A stretch of DNA of 63,250 nucleotides from Chloroflexota bacterium (GTDB lineage: Bacteria; Chloroflexota; Chloroflexia; Thermomicrobiales; UBA6265): assembly GCA_023423795.1 (NCBI GenBank), contig JAFAEX010000133.1, forward strand, positions 1-63,250. The letters are read 5' to 3'. Positions within the stretch are counted from its first letter, which is position 1, and every line of letters begins with the position of its first letter. This document shows positions 16,790-26,229 of the stretch, piece after piece. A program made the translations under genes and the position numbers. The notes beneath the pieces were generated by a model, which had not been told where the DNA came from, made no database searches, and worked only from the letters and a program-made list of their open reading frames with translations.

Positions 16790-18535
16790 ATGACCGTGGA
16801 TCGACAGGCTGGCGAAACCGTCGTTATCGGAACCCGCGGCAGTGCCCTCGCGCTGGCGCAGGCGCAGCGGGTGGCGTCGCTGCTCGAAGCGGCGTGGCCC
16901 GGGTTGCGCGCTGAACTTCGCGTGATCCGCACCGAGGGCGACATCGACAAGGCGTCGCCGCTGACCGCCATCGGAGGACGCGGCGTCTTCACCGCGGGCG
17001 TGCAGGCGGCGCTGCTGAGCGGCGAGGTCGATATAGCGGTCCATTCCGCCAAGGACCTGCCGGCGATCGAGCCGGAAACGCTGGTGCTGGCCGCGTTTCC
17101 GGAACGGGAAGACCCGCGGGATGTCGTGGTTTCCCGCCACGGCGTGGGGCTGGCCGACCTGCCGCCGACTCCGAGGATCGGCACGTCGTCCAGGCGGCGG
17201 GCGATGCAGGTGTCGCTGCTGCGGCCGGACGCCTGCACGGTCGAGTTGCGCGGGAACATCGATACCCGGCTGCGGAAGTCCGAGTCCGCCGACTACGACG
17301 CGATCGTGCTCGCAGCGGCCGGGTTGACTAGGATGGGCTGGGCGGATCGCGCCGTCGAGTGGCTGCCGCTCGACACGTTCGTTCCGGCGCCGGGGCAGGG
17401 CGCGCTTGGGGTCGAGGCGCGGGCCGGTGATGCAGCAACGCTGGCGTTGCTGGCGGCGATCGACGATGCGGAGGTCGCGTTCGCGGTGCGGGCCGAGCGG
17501 GCGTTCCTGCGGGCGCTCGGTGCGGGGTGCACGACGCCGCTGGGCTCGCACGTGCGCCGCATCGAGGGCGAATGGCGGCTGGACGCCGTGTACGGCGGCA
17601 TTGCGAACGGCCCGCACCGGATTTTGCGCACGCTCGGTCCGGATGCCGAGGCAGATGCCGCCGACGCCGCGCGGGACCTGCTGCGCCTCGCCGGTAAGTC
17701 GAAGGTTCCTGCGCGCCGCCGGGTGCTCGTGACCCGCCCCACTGCGCAGGCCGGGCCGCTGGTTGCGGCGCTTAAGGCGGCCGGAACGGAACCGGTGGCC
17801 TTTCCGACCATTCGCATCGTCCCGGCGGCCGATCCCGCACCGCTCGCGGATGCCCTTGGCCGAGCAGTCGGCGGCGCGTTCGAGTGGATTGCGTTCACGT
17901 CGGCCAACGCGGTTGAGCACGTGGCCGCGAGTTTGCGGGACGGAGGTCTCGACGTCGCCGCGCTGGCGGGCGTTCGGATCGCGGTGGTGGGCAAGGCGAC
18001 CGCGGCGGCGCTGGCCGGCGCGGGACGTGAAGCCGACCTCGTGGCGCAGGAAGCCACGGCCGAAGGACTGGTGGCGGCGATGACCGCCGCGGGCGTTGCC
18101 GGGCAGCGGGTGCTGTATCCGCGCAGCGACCTCGCTCGCGACGCGCTGGTCCGCGGGTTGGCCGAGGCCGGCGCGATCGTCGAAGAGGTCGAGGCGTACC
18201 GGACGCTGCCGGAGACCGAGGTCGATCCGGAGGCGCGCAGGTTGGCGCAGCACGGCGACGTTGACGTGGTGACGTTCGCGTCGCCGTCCAGCGTTCGCAA
18301 CCTTGCGGCGGCCCTCGGCGGTGATATCTCGTCGCTGGGACGGGCGCGGGTCGTCTGCGTGGGGCCGGTGACCGCCCGCGTGGCGGCGGAAGTCGGGTTG
18401 CCACCGCACGCGGTGGCGACGGATGCCAGCGTTGATGGCCTGGTCGCGGCAACCACCGCCGCGCTGGCCGGTATCGGGCGCGGAGTCGTTCCTGGCGACG
18501 CCGGCGACGATTCGACACGGGGGGAGCGATCGTGA
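16790..18535 (+). CDS. hemC-hemD: Fused hydroxymethylbilane synthase / uroporphyrinogen-III synthase
   Basis: A 581-residue fusion catalysing two successive steps of tetrapyrrole synthesis: joining four porphobilinogens, then closing the ring to uroporphyrinogen III. HemC spans about 1-300, with IGTRGSALALAQAQ, the RTEGD and HSAKDLPA motifs and Cys247 in LGAGCTTPLGSH, the dipyrromethane cofactor attachment site. HemD spans about 305-575, starting RRVLVTRPTAQAGPLVAALK and holding the family's SANAVEH and SPSSVRNL motifs. In most bacteria these are separate proteins; fusions are known in some lineages. The fusion would pass the unstable hydroxymethylbilane directly on. The ATG at 16790 starts just before the HemC core. 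The stop overlaps the GTG of hemB. Confidence 0.95.
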   Translation: MTVDRQAGETVVIGTRGSALALAQAQRVASLLEAAWPGLRAELRVIRTEGDIDKASPLTAIGGRGVFTAGVQAALLSGEVDIAVHSAKDLPAIEPETLVLAAFPEREDPRDVVVSRHGVGLADLPPTPRIGTSSRRRAMQVSLLRPDACTVELRGNIDTRLRKSESADYDAIVLAAAGLTRMGWADRAVEWLPLDTFVPAPGQGALGVEARAGDAATLALLAAIDDAEVAFAVRAERAFLRALGAGCTTPLGSHVRRIEGEWRLDAVYGGIANGPHRILRTLGPDAEADAADAARDLLRLAGKSKVPARRRVLVTRPTAQAGPLVAALKAAGTEPVAFPTIRIVPAADPAPLADALGRAVGGAFEWIAFTSANAVEHVAASLRDGGLDVAALAGVRIAVVGKATAAALAGAGREADLVAQEATAEGLVAAMTAAGVAGQRVLYPRSDLARDALVRGLAEAGAIVEEVEAYRTLPETEVDPEARRLAQHGDVDVVTFASPSSVRNLAAALGGDISSLGRARVVCVGPVTARVAAEVGLPPHAVATDASVDGLVAATTAALAGIGRGVVPGDAGDDSTRGERS

Positions 18536-19593
18536 CGCACATCGAACGCAACGGCCACGGGCACGAGGCGCTTCCCCCGTTCCAGCGAACGCGGCGGCTG
18601 CGCCGTTCGGATGCGATGCGCCGGTTCGTGCGCGAAACGGCGCTGGCGGCGGGAGATTTCATCTACCCGCTGTTCGTCACCTTCGGCGCCGGGGTCCGCA
18701 ACCCGATCTCGTCCATGCCGGGGCAGTTCCAGTTGTCGGTGGACAACCTCGCGGCGGAGGCCGAGGATCTGGAATCGCTCGGCATCGGCGCGGTGCTGCT
18801 GTTCGGCATCCCGGAGGACAAGGACCGGGAAGGCAGCGGCGCCTACGACCCGGATGGCGTCGTGCAGCAGGCGGTGCGCGAACTGAAGCGGGTCGCGCCG
18901 AACCTGCTGGTCATCACCGACGTCTGCGGCTGCGAGTACACCGACCACGGCCACTGCGGCATCCTTAACGGCTGCGAGGTGGACAATGACGCAACGCTGG
19001 ACCTGCTGGCGCGGACGGCGGTGAGCCACGCCCGGGCCGGTGCGGACGTCGTCGCCCCGTCGGACATGATGGACGGGCGCGTGGCCGTCATCCGGCGGGC
19101 GCTGGACCGGGCGGGTTTCGCCGAACTGCCGATCATGTCGTACGCGGCCAAGTACGCGTCGGCGTTCTACGGCCCGTTCCGCGAGGCGGCGGCGAGCATG
19201 CCCGCGTTCGGCGACCGCCGCTCCCACCAGATGGACCCCGCCAACGCCCGCGAGGCGATGACCGAGATTTCGATCGACCTCGACGAAGGCGCGGACATGG
19301 TCATCGTCAAGCCAGCGCTGCCGTACCTCGACGTGGTGCGGATGGCGCGCGACCGCTTCGACGCGCCGCTGATCGCCTACAACGTCTCGGGCGAGTACGC
19401 GATGGTGAAGGCGGCGGCGCAACTCGGCTGGATCGACGAGCGCCGCGTGACGCTGGAGACGCTGACCGCGATCAAGCGCGCCGGGGCGGGCCGGATCATC
19501 ACGTACCACGCAAAGGACGCGGCCCGCTGGCTGCGCGAGGGCGCGGCGGCCGAGCGGCGCTCGATTTCCGTCCTCGACGAATGGGGCGCCTGA
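18532..19593 (+). CDS. hemB: Porphobilinogen synthase (delta-aminolevulinate dehydratase)
   Basis: A 353-residue cytosolic enzyme that condenses two 5-aminolevulinates to porphobilinogen. Both Schiff-base lysines are visible: Lys207 in MSYAAKYASAFYGPF and Lys260 in MVIVKPALPYLD. The metal-site segment DVCGCEYTDHGHCG has the cysteine triad of zinc-type enzymes. PSDMMDGRV is also intact. The GTG start overlaps the hemC-hemD stop (GTGA), so translation is probably coupled. Length is normal for the family. Confidence 0.96.
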   Translation: MTHIERNGHGHEALPPFQRTRRLRRSDAMRRFVRETALAAGDFIYPLFVTFGAGVRNPISSMPGQFQLSVDNLAAEAEDLESLGIGAVLLFGIPEDKDREGSGAYDPDGVVQQAVRELKRVAPNLLVITDVCGCEYTDHGHCGILNGCEVDNDATLDLLARTAVSHARAGADVVAPSDMMDGRVAVIRRALDRAGFAELPIMSYAAKYASAFYGPFREAAASMPAFGDRRSHQMDPANAREAMTEISIDLDEGADMVIVKPALPYLDVVRMARDRFDAPLIAYNVSGEYAMVKAAAQLGWIDERRVTLETLTAIKRAGAGRIITYHAKDAARWLREGAAAERRSISVLDEWGA

Positions 19594-19648
19594 CCGGTAC
19601 TGACGAGCGCGCGAGCGGCCGCTGGCCGGCGCGGGTGGAGGGAACCTG

Positions 19649-20416
19649 ATGGATGGCAACGGTAATGGCAACGGGCACGCGTCGGGCGGGTTGACTCCTC
19701 GGCCGGGGCAGCGCCAGTTCGTGAAGTTCACGTTCTTCAAGGTCGCGCCGGAGTGGCGGCGGCTGCCGGAGGCCGACCGTGACCGCCAGATCGCCGAATT
19801 CACGGGCGTCGTCGAGGCGTGGGCGGCGCGGACGCTGGTGCGCTGCTACTCGACGCTCGGCACGCGCGGCGATTGCGACATGATGATCTGGCACGTGTCG
19901 TACGAACTCGACGACATCCAGGCGATGATCGGCGCGTTGTACGGAACGGACCTGGGCGGGTACCTGACGACGCCGTTCTCGTACCTGTCGATGACCAAGC
20001 ATTCGGCCTACGTCGAAAAGTACGCCGGGCCGGGCGAGGACCGTTTTACCCGGCTGGCGCTGGCGCCGGGCAACACGAAGTACCTGTTCGTCTACCCGAT
20101 GACCAAGGTCCGCGAATGGTACGGCCTGCCGAAGGACGAGCGGCAGGAGGCGATGAACCAGCACATCGCCATCGGCGCGACCTATTCGTCGGTCAAGATC
20201 AACACGACCTATTCGTTCGGCCTCGACGACCCCGAGTTCGTCGTCGCGTTCGAATCGGATTCCCCGTCCGACTTCCTCGACCTCGTGCAGGAGTTGCGCG
20301 GGTCGGTGTCGAGCGCCTACACGCTGAGCGATGTGCCGGTCTTCACCTGCCGCGCCGTCGAGCCCCAGCAGATGCTGCGAATGCTGGCGGTCCCGGCGGC
20401 GGCGGCCGTTCGCTGA
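19649..20416 (+). CDS. hemQ: Coproheme decarboxylase (HemQ/ChdC, chlorite-dismutase family)
   Basis: A 255-residue protein that in this family converts coproheme to haem b, the last step of the coproporphyrin-dependent pathway. The YPMTKVREWYGL motif puts the catalytic tyrosine at Tyr149, and QHIAIG gives the proximal histidine His172, matching HemQ rather than true chlorite dismutase, whose distal arginine is not apparent. The Asn/Gly-rich N-terminus looks disordered. GGAGG lies just before the ATG. Its place between hemB and hemE supports haem synthesis through coproporphyrin. The ferrochelatase and oxidase of that pathway are not in the window. Confidence 0.92.
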   Translation: MDGNGNGNGHASGGLTPRPGQRQFVKFTFFKVAPEWRRLPEADRDRQIAEFTGVVEAWAARTLVRCYSTLGTRGDCDMMIWHVSYELDDIQAMIGALYGTDLGGYLTTPFSYLSMTKHSAYVEKYAGPGEDRFTRLALAPGNTKYLFVYPMTKVREWYGLPKDERQEAMNQHIAIGATYSSVKINTTYSFGLDDPEFVVAFESDSPSDFLDLVQELRGSVSSAYTLSDVPVFTCRAVEPQQMLRMLAVPAAAAVR

Positions 20417-20460
20417 TTCCTCGCCCACCGCGCAGCCGGTTGCCGGTTCGCGCGCCCGTG

Positions 20461-20487
20461 ACCCCGCCTCGCTTGCCGAGGCGGGGT
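20461..20487 (+). terminator. Hairpin between hemQ and hemE
   Basis: A perfect 11-bp stem (20461-20471 with 20477-20487) with a 5-nt loop, followed by TTCC. It lies 44 nt after hemQ and 39 nt before hemE, so it may cut back hemE expression or act as an mRNA-processing site. Confidence 0.6.
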
Positions 20488-20526
20488 TTCCTGCGCCGCG
20501 CGGCGGCCAACCCGGAGTCCTGCCCG

Positions 20527-21585
20527 ATGCCCGATTCTGCCAACGCCCGACCCGCATCGATGACCGGGCGCGCGCGTTTCCTGGCGGCCGCGCGGCGGCA
20601 GCCGGTGGACACCACCCCGGTGTGGTTCATGCGGCAGGCGGGCCGCTGCCTGCCGGAGTACCGCGAACTGCGGCGCACGCACGATTTCATGACCGTGGCC
20701 ACGACGCCCGAACTTGCGGTTGCGGCGACGCTGATGCCGGTCGATCGCTTCGGCGTCGATGGCGCGGTTCTTTTCGCCGACATCATGCTGCCGTTCGCCG
20801 GCATGGGCGTGCCGTTCGAGATCCACCCCGGGGTCGGCCCGATCGTCGCCGACCCGGTGCGGTCGCGGGAGCAGGTGGACCGCCTGCGCGTCGTATCCGC
20901 GGAGGAGGGGACGCCGTATGTCCTCGATGCGCTGCGCCTGCTGCGGGGCGAACTGGGCGAGCGGGCTGCCTTGCTCGGGTTCTCGGGCGCGCCGTTCACC
21001 CTCGCCTGCTACATGGTCGAGGGTCGCGGTTCGCGGGAGTACCCGAAGACGAAGGCGCTGATGTACGGGCAGCCCGAGGTCTGGAACGCCTTGATGGAGA
21101 AGATCACCGGGACGGTGATCGCGTACCTGAAGGGCCAGATCGCGGCCGGGGCCGACGTGGTGCAACTCTTCGATTCGTGGCTCGGTTTGCTGGGACCGGA
21201 GGTTTACGACGCCTACGTGCTGCCGTGGACGCGGCGCGTCTTCGAGGCAATTTCGCCGCTTGCGCCGACGATCCACTTCAGCACCGGCACTGTGCAACTG
21301 CTGCCGCAGATCGCGGACAGCGGTTGCTCCGCGGTGAGCGTCGATTGGCGACTACCCCTCGACGAGGCGTGGAGCCGCATCGGGCCGGACCTCGCGATCC
21401 AGGGCAACCTCGACCCGACGCTGGTGCTCGCGCCGTGGCCGGCGGTGGAAGCGGGCGCGCGGGACGTGCTGCGCCGCGCCGGCGGGCGGCCCGGGCACAT
21501 CTTCAACCTCGGGCACGGCATCCTGCCGGAAACGAACCCGGACACGCTGACCCGGTTGACTGAGCTCGTGCACGCCGGGATCTAA
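20527..21585 (+). CDS. hemE: Uroporphyrinogen decarboxylase
   Basis: A 352-residue enzyme that removes four carboxyls from uroporphyrinogen III to give coproporphyrinogen III. The N-terminal signature PVWFMRQAGRCLPEYRELR is intact, as are the active-site FADIMLPF loop, GFSGAPFTLACYM and the C-terminal FNLGHGILPETNPD motif. The ATG at 20527 has GGAG about 9 nt upstream; an internal ATG at 20560 is the alternative. It is the last haem gene here and converges with purU across an inverted repeat. Confidence 0.96.
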   Translation: MPDSANARPASMTGRARFLAAARRQPVDTTPVWFMRQAGRCLPEYRELRRTHDFMTVATTPELAVAATLMPVDRFGVDGAVLFADIMLPFAGMGVPFEIHPGVGPIVADPVRSREQVDRLRVVSAEEGTPYVLDALRLLRGELGERAALLGFSGAPFTLACYMVEGRGSREYPKTKALMYGQPEVWNALMEKITGTVIAYLKGQIAAGADVVQLFDSWLGLLGPEVYDAYVLPWTRRVFEAISPLAPTIHFSTGTVQLLPQIADSGCSAVSVDWRLPLDEAWSRIGPDLAIQGNLDPTLVLAPWPAVEAGARDVLRRAGGRPGHIFNLGHGILPETNPDTLTRLTELVHAGI

Positions 21586-21630
21586 CGTTGTGGCGTGTCC
21601 GGGATACCCAGGAGCCGAGGCATACCCCAC

Positions 21631-21711
21631 CGTCATCCCGAGCGTGCCTGGGGATCTCGTCGTCTCCCGAAAGGGGCGGCGACGAGATCCCCAGGCACGC
21701 TCGGGACGACG
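21631..21711. repeat. Long inverted repeat, family A copy 1
   Basis: Arms at 21631-21662 and 21680-21711 pair at 31 of 32 positions around a 17-nt loop. The arm begins GTCATCCCGAGC and ends GGATCTCGTCG, as in copies at 31.4, 44.7 and 55.2 kb. It lies between the convergent stops of hemE and purU. Confidence 0.9.
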
Positions 21712-21768
21712 AGTATGCTGCGAGACGGCGGGTGTGCTGGATGGTTGACCCCCAAATGGCAATCCCGC

Positions 21769-22671
21769 TCAGGCGAAGACGATCGTCTTGTTGCCGTCGA
21801 TCAGGATGCGGTCCTCGACGTGCCAGGCGACGGCGCGGGCCAGTACGGCGCGCTCGATCTGGCGGCTGATGCGCCGAAGGTCTTCGGCGTCGTCGCGGTG
21901 GTCCACCCGGCGGACGTCTTGCTCGATGATCGGGCCGGCGTCGAGGTCGGCCGTCACGTAGTGGGCGGTCGCGCCGATGAGTTTCACGCCGCGCTCGTAC
22001 GCCTGCCAGAACGGGCGCGCACCGGCGAATGCCGGCAGGAACGAGTGGTGGATGTTGATCGCCCTGCCCTGCCACGCTTCGACGAGGGCCGGCGAGAGGA
22101 TCTGCATGTAGCGAGCGAGGACGACCAGTTCCGCCCGTGACCCGGCGAGGATTTCCGCCTGCCGCGCTTCCGCATCGCCCTTGGTTTCGGGCGTCACCGG
22201 GACGTGGAAGAAAGGGATGCCCCACGCCTCGGCGACCTGCCCGAGGTGGGCGTGGTTCCCGATGACGGCCACGATCTCGGCGCGCAGGTCGCCGGAGCGT
22301 TGCTGCCAGAGCAGTTCCAGCAGGCAGTGGTCCTCCCGCGAGACCATGATCGCGATCCGCCGGCGATCGGTGGCGGCGGCCCAGCGGGCGTCGAGCGCGA
22401 ACGCCTCGGCGACCGGCGCGAAATCCCGCCGCAGGTTCGGCAACCGTTCCGGAAGGTTCGGGAGCGCGAACTCGACGCGGAGGAAGAACCTGCCGCCGGC
22501 CGGGTCGGTCGAGTGCTGGTCGGAGTGGATGATGTTGGCGCCCTGCTCGAACAGGAAGCGCGAAACGGCGGCCACGATGCCGGGGCGGTCGGCGCAGCGG
22601 ACGAGCAACCGCCCTTCGTCCGGCGAGCGGGCGACATCGTGCATCGAGAGGTCGGTTGCGGCGCGGGTCAT
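21769..22671 (-). CDS. purU: Formyltetrahydrofolate deformylase
   Basis: A 300-residue enzyme that hydrolyses 10-formyltetrahydrofolate to formate and tetrahydrofolate, feeding formate to purine synthesis and balancing the folate pool. An N-terminal ACT domain (about 20-95, LLVRCADRPGIVAAVSRFL) is followed by a formyltransferase-like domain (about 105-290) with NIHHSFLPAF at 207-216, holding the catalytic region, and GATAHYV with the conserved histidine. The ACT domain separates it from the purine formyltransferase PurN. Its ATG overlaps the stop of the SDR gene by 3 nt, so the two are translated together. Confidence 0.94.
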   Translation of the reverse strand: MTRAATDLSMHDVARSPDEGRLLVRCADRPGIVAAVSRFLFEQGANIIHSDQHSTDPAGGRFFLRVEFALPNLPERLPNLRRDFAPVAEAFALDARWAAATDRRRIAIMVSREDHCLLELLWQQRSGDLRAEIVAVIGNHAHLGQVAEAWGIPFFHVPVTPETKGDAEARQAEILAGSRAELVVLARYMQILSPALVEAWQGRAINIHHSFLPAFAGARPFWQAYERGVKLIGATAHYVTADLDAGPIIEQDVRRVDHRDDAEDLRRISRQIERAVLARAVAWHVEDRILIDGNKTIVFA

Positions 22672-23462
22672 TCCGGGAGCACCACGCCGAGCGCGGCCGT
22701 CATCCCGCCGTCCACCTTGATCTCTGCGCCGGTGACGAAACTGGCCCGTGGGGAGGCGAGGAAGGCGATGACCTCGGCGATCTCCTCCGGCCGGGCGATG
22801 CGGCCCAGCGGGTGCATCTTGCCCCAGTCGTCGAGCGTGCCTTCGACGGTGCCCTCGCCCTTGAACAGGTTGGCCGAGTGCCGCAGCATCGGGGTCTCGA
22901 CCGAGGCGGGGCAGACGGCGACGCAGCGGATGTTCTCGTCGGCGTGATCGACCGCGATCGCCCGCGAGAGCGCGTTGATGCCGGCCTTGCTGGTGCTGTA
23001 GGCGGCGACGCCCTTCTGGGTCGCGAGGCCCTGCACGGAGGAGACGTTGATGATGACTCCGCCGCCGCGCTCGCGCATGGCGGGAATGGCCTCCCGCGCG
23101 GCGAGGAACATTCCCTTGAGGTTGGTGTCGATGGTGCGGTCCCAGAGGTCCTCGTCGGTTTCGGTGACGCGGCCGTAGGTCTGGATGCCGGCCGAGTTGA
23201 CGAGGATGTCAACCCCGCCGAACCGCTCGCGGGCGGTTTCGACGAAGCGGCGCATGTCGGCGGCGTCCGCCACGTCAGCGGCGATGCCCGCGACGTTCCA
23301 CCCCTCGCCGCGCATCCGCGCAACGGCGTCGGACACGGCATCCTCGCGGCGGCCGCAGATCAGCACCGAGGCTCCGCCCCGTGCCAGCGCGCGCGCCGCC
23401 GCCGCGCCGATCCCGAGGGAGCCGCCGGCCACCAGCGCCACCTTGCCATCGAACTCGCCCAT
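22668..23462 (-). CDS. Short-chain dehydrogenase/reductase
   Basis: A 264-residue classical SDR. The cofactor loop GGSLGIG (13-19), NSAG at 89-92, and the Ser-Tyr-Lys triad (Ser141/142, Tyr155, Lys159 in AAYSTSKAG) are present, and the C-terminal VDGG tail is typical. CGRRE after the second strand leans towards NADP. Such enzymes oxidise or reduce an alcohol, sugar or acyl carbonyl; the substrate is unknown. The ATG at 23462 begins six residues before the Rossmann motif. It overlaps purU and diverges from the J-domain gene. Confidence 0.9.
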   Translation of the reverse strand: MGEFDGKVALVAGGSLGIGAAAARALARGGASVLICGRREDAVSDAVARMRGEGWNVAGIAADVADAADMRRFVETARERFGGVDILVNSAGIQTYGRVTETDEDLWDRTIDTNLKGMFLAAREAIPAMRERGGGVIINVSSVQGLATQKGVAAYSTSKAGINALSRAIAVDHADENIRCVAVCPASVETPMLRHSANLFKGEGTVEGTLDDWGKMHPLGRIARPEEIAEVIAFLASPRASFVTGAEIKVDGGMTAALGVVLPE

Positions 23463-23661
23463 CGTGCGCGGTCTCCATTCCCCCTGCGTCGCCTGTCGCG
23501 GCGACCATACGGAACGGTGGCGCGATGCGTCAATGCTACTGGACGCCATGCCGGCGCTGGGTGTCGCGCGGGCCGCCGCGTGGGGTACGCTATGGAGACG
23601 ATCCCAGCGCCGGGCGACGCCTGCGTCCGCCACCACCACGATCGAGAGGATCGCGCCGTCG

Positions 23662-24231
23662 ATGGTGCTGCCGCTGCTCTACGGCCTTGGAGCCAAGGAC
23701 GTTTTCGAACCCCTTGGGTTCGTCATCGCCACCTGCCAGAAATGCGGGTCCACCGGCGCATTCGCGGTGTACCACGCCCGGCGGAAGGTGACGGTCTACT
23801 CTGTTCCCACGGTGGCCCTGCGCGAACAACTCGTGGTCGAGTGCCGCGCCTGCGGTCAGCGGTTTGGCGTGCCGCCGGAGATGCACGCCGATTTTCGCAA
23901 CAACCTGATGGACGAGGCGCTGCTGGCCCAGCGTCTGCGCGCCCTCGGGCAGGGCACGCCAGCCGAGGCGGCGATGCGCGGCGGCCCGACCTTCTACCAG
24001 GTCCTTCAGGTCGATCCGAGCGCCGACCCGGAGGTGATCGACGCCGCGTTCCGGCGGCTCGCCATCAAGTACCACCCGGATACGTCGAAGGACCCGCGGG
24101 CGTCCGAGAAGATGCGGCAATTGCTGGAGGCGAAAGCGGTGCTCGCCGATCCCGCCAAGCGCCGGGCCTACAACCGCATCATCGGCATCCCCGACGAGCC
24201 GCCGCCGGCGATGCGGCCGGAAGACGTTTGA
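23662..24231 (+). CDS. Zinc-ribbon and C-terminal J-domain protein
   Basis: A 189-residue protein with a four-cysteine zinc ribbon (Cys25, Cys28, Cys61, Cys64) and a J domain at about 110-175 containing the obligatory HPD (138-140 in IKYHPDTSKD). The J domain should stimulate a DnaK ATPase; the zinc ribbon may bind the client or nucleic acid. It lacks the Gly/Phe region and substrate domains of DnaJ, so it is a specialised J protein. The ATG at 23662 has GAGAGGA upstream at a rather long 11 nt. It converges with the next gene, 12 nt apart. Confidence 0.82.
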   Translation: MVLPLLYGLGAKDVFEPLGFVIATCQKCGSTGAFAVYHARRKVTVYSVPTVALREQLVVECRACGQRFGVPPEMHADFRNNLMDEALLAQRLRALGQGTPAEAAMRGGPTFYQVLQVDPSADPEVIDAAFRRLAIKYHPDTSKDPRASEKMRQLLEAKAVLADPAKRRAYNRIIGIPDEPPPAMRPEDV

Positions 24232-24243
24232 CGCTCGGTTCGC

Positions 24244-26229
24244 TCAGGCGTCGGGAGCCGGGGTAACGTCGCGCACGCCCCCGCGTGGAGCCTCGGGCGT
24301 AGGGCTCGGGGTCGGGGCGTCCGAATTCGGGACGGCCGGGATCGAAGCCGCGGTTGGCTCGGCGGTCGCGATCTCGAGTGCGCCGCCGGCAGGTTCGGTC
24401 GGCGTTTCGGCGGCAGGTGCAGATGGATCGTCCGCCGTCGGTTCGCTGGGCGCGGGCGCCGGGTCGCCGACATCGCGAACGCCGCCGCTCTGACCGCCCT
24501 GCTGATCATCAATTAGGCCGGTTTCGCTCTCCGACGGTTCGGCGGTTGGCGGCGGGGCGGGCTGCTCCGGTACGCCAACGTCACCCGCGTCGTCACCGAA
24601 GCCGGAGACCGACGCGGGCTGCGGGCAGCGCCCGCGTTCGAGGCACGCCGCCTGATCCGTCGCCAGCGCTAGCGCCTCATCGAGCGAAGCGGCGGGCGCG
24701 GCTGCGAGTTCGACGATGGCCACCTCCGCCCCGACGCGCAGGTAGGTGCGGAAGCCGTCGAGCGGCGCGCCGACGTCGCGGCCGACGGCGAACACGGCGG
24801 ATTCCTCGCCGACCGTCGGCGCGGCGGAGACCGGGTCGAAGGCTGTGTACCCGCGCACGGGGTCGTTGGCGAGCGTGGTGGCGAGGTTGGCAATCCAGAA
24901 GGCAGCGTCGTCCGGGGTCGGGAAGGCAATGACGGTCGTCTGGTAGGCGAACACCCGCTCGGTTGCGCTCCCGTCATCGATTTGGCCACCCTCGCGGGCG
25001 GCGCCGAGCGCGCTCCCGACGAACGCTTCGACGGAGCCGGCGAACATCGCTGTCCGCTCGGTTCGGCCGCGCTCGTCTTCGCCGTAGAGGGGGACGAGGA
25101 GCCCGTCGATGACCTGGTAGGCCTCGTTCGCCCCGATGCTCGATGGAGCCGGGGCGTCGAGGCGCAGGGCGCGAGTGGCCGGGCCGTTGAGATCGCCGGC
25201 GGAGACTGACGCCGCGCGGGCCGCCACATTCCCGCCGACGGTTTCGAGCAGCGCCTGGTCCGGAGCACCGCCGAGCAAGTCGGCGACGACGATCAGGCCG
25301 AGCACGCGATCCTGCACGTAGAGCAGGCGGAGGGCTTCGTACTCCACGCCGGTGTCCGGGGTGGTGCCGGTTAACAGCAGCAGTTCGGACCCTTGGCCGA
25401 TCTGCGCGCCGGCGATGGCGTCGGCGCTTCCGGCCGTTGCCGCGAACGCCGAAGCCGCCTGACTTGGATCGTCGTATTCCACGGCCGACGACGAGACTTG
25501 CAAGGCGAATCGGCTTGGGTCGGCAGGGTCCGGGACCGCCAAACGCGACTCGTAGCGCTGTCGCCAGCCGTTGGCGTCCAGTTCCTCGCGGATGCTCGAT
25601 ACGGCGTCGGGGGAGTCGTCGCCCTCCGCCGCCGCGATGCGGCGTGCTTCCTCGTCGAGCGAGGTGAACGATCCTTCGAGGAGCGCCAGACCGGGGACCG
25701 CCTCGCCGAAATCGGCCGGTTCCGGTACCGCCCGCGCGATGTCGAGCAGGCCGTCGCGAACCTGCTCGTCCCGATCGCCGGTCGCGTCGCCGGCGGTGGC
25801 GTCGGCGGAGACAACGAACGATCCTACCAGCGAGTCGAAGATGTAGAGCGCGTGTTCCCCTGGCTCCAGCGGCGACGGCGCCGCCCCGCGGAAGCGCCCG
25901 CGGTCATCGACCTCCAGGGTGAAGCGCAGAATCCTCGTGTCGGTGATGACGATTTCGACCGTGGATGCGCCGGTATTGATGCGGCCGGCGAATTCCGGCG
26001 TGGTGCTGTCCGTTTCGGGCACGTTCACCGCGTCGATCGGCTGGTCGTCCACCTCGGCGGCGACGACGCCGGGCGGGAGTCCTTCGGCGACCTGCGCGGC
26101 AACGCCGCCGAGCGGCGCCACCAGCAGGAGCCCGATGAGGATGGCTAACGCCCAGCGACCTGCCGCCACGAACGCTCCTTTCCGCGCCGATACCGTCCGC
26201 ACGGCGGAACGACGCCGATTGTCCATCAT
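24244..26229 (-). CDS. Large secreted hypothetical protein
   Basis: A 661-residue protein with an N-terminal membrane or signal segment (WALAILIGLLLVAPLGGVAAQ, about 26-46) and no other obvious helix. The body (about 50-545) is a mix of beta-like and Ala-rich helical segments that I cannot assign. The last 110 residues are Pro/Thr/Ala/Glu-rich and contain GGVRDV twice, near a DDQQGGQS stretch and close to the C-terminus. It looks like an extracytoplasmic protein with a disordered tail. Two ATGs in tandem (26229 and 26226) are equally possible starts. Function is unknown. Confidence 0.7.
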   Translation of the reverse strand: MMDNRRRSAVRTVSARKGAFVAAGRWALAILIGLLLVAPLGGVAAQVAEGLPPGVVAAEVDDQPIDAVNVPETDSTTPEFAGRINTGASTVEIVITDTRILRFTLEVDDRGRFRGAAPSPLEPGEHALYIFDSLVGSFVVSADATAGDATGDRDEQVRDGLLDIARAVPEPADFGEAVPGLALLEGSFTSLDEEARRIAAAEGDDSPDAVSSIREELDANGWRQRYESRLAVPDPADPSRFALQVSSSAVEYDDPSQAASAFAATAGSADAIAGAQIGQGSELLLLTGTTPDTGVEYEALRLLYVQDRVLGLIVVADLLGGAPDQALLETVGGNVAARAASVSAGDLNGPATRALRLDAPAPSSIGANEAYQVIDGLLVPLYGEDERGRTERTAMFAGSVEAFVGSALGAAREGGQIDDGSATERVFAYQTTVIAFPTPDDAAFWIANLATTLANDPVRGYTAFDPVSAAPTVGEESAVFAVGRDVGAPLDGFRTYLRVGAEVAIVELAAAPAASLDEALALATDQAACLERGRCPQPASVSGFGDDAGDVGVPEQPAPPPTAEPSESETGLIDDQQGGQSGGVRDVGDPAPAPSEPTADDPSAPAAETPTEPAGGALEIATAEPTAASIPAVPNSDAPTPSPTPEAPRGGVRDVTPAPDA

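Noticed and set aside
17293..19803. Minus-strand open frame of 836 codons across hemC-hemD and hemB
   Set aside because: It crosses two confident genes and has low-complexity composition.
19649..20416. True chlorite dismutase
   Set aside because: The haem-operon context and the YPM tyrosine with QH histidine fit HemQ; the distal arginine needed for chlorite breakdown is not seen.
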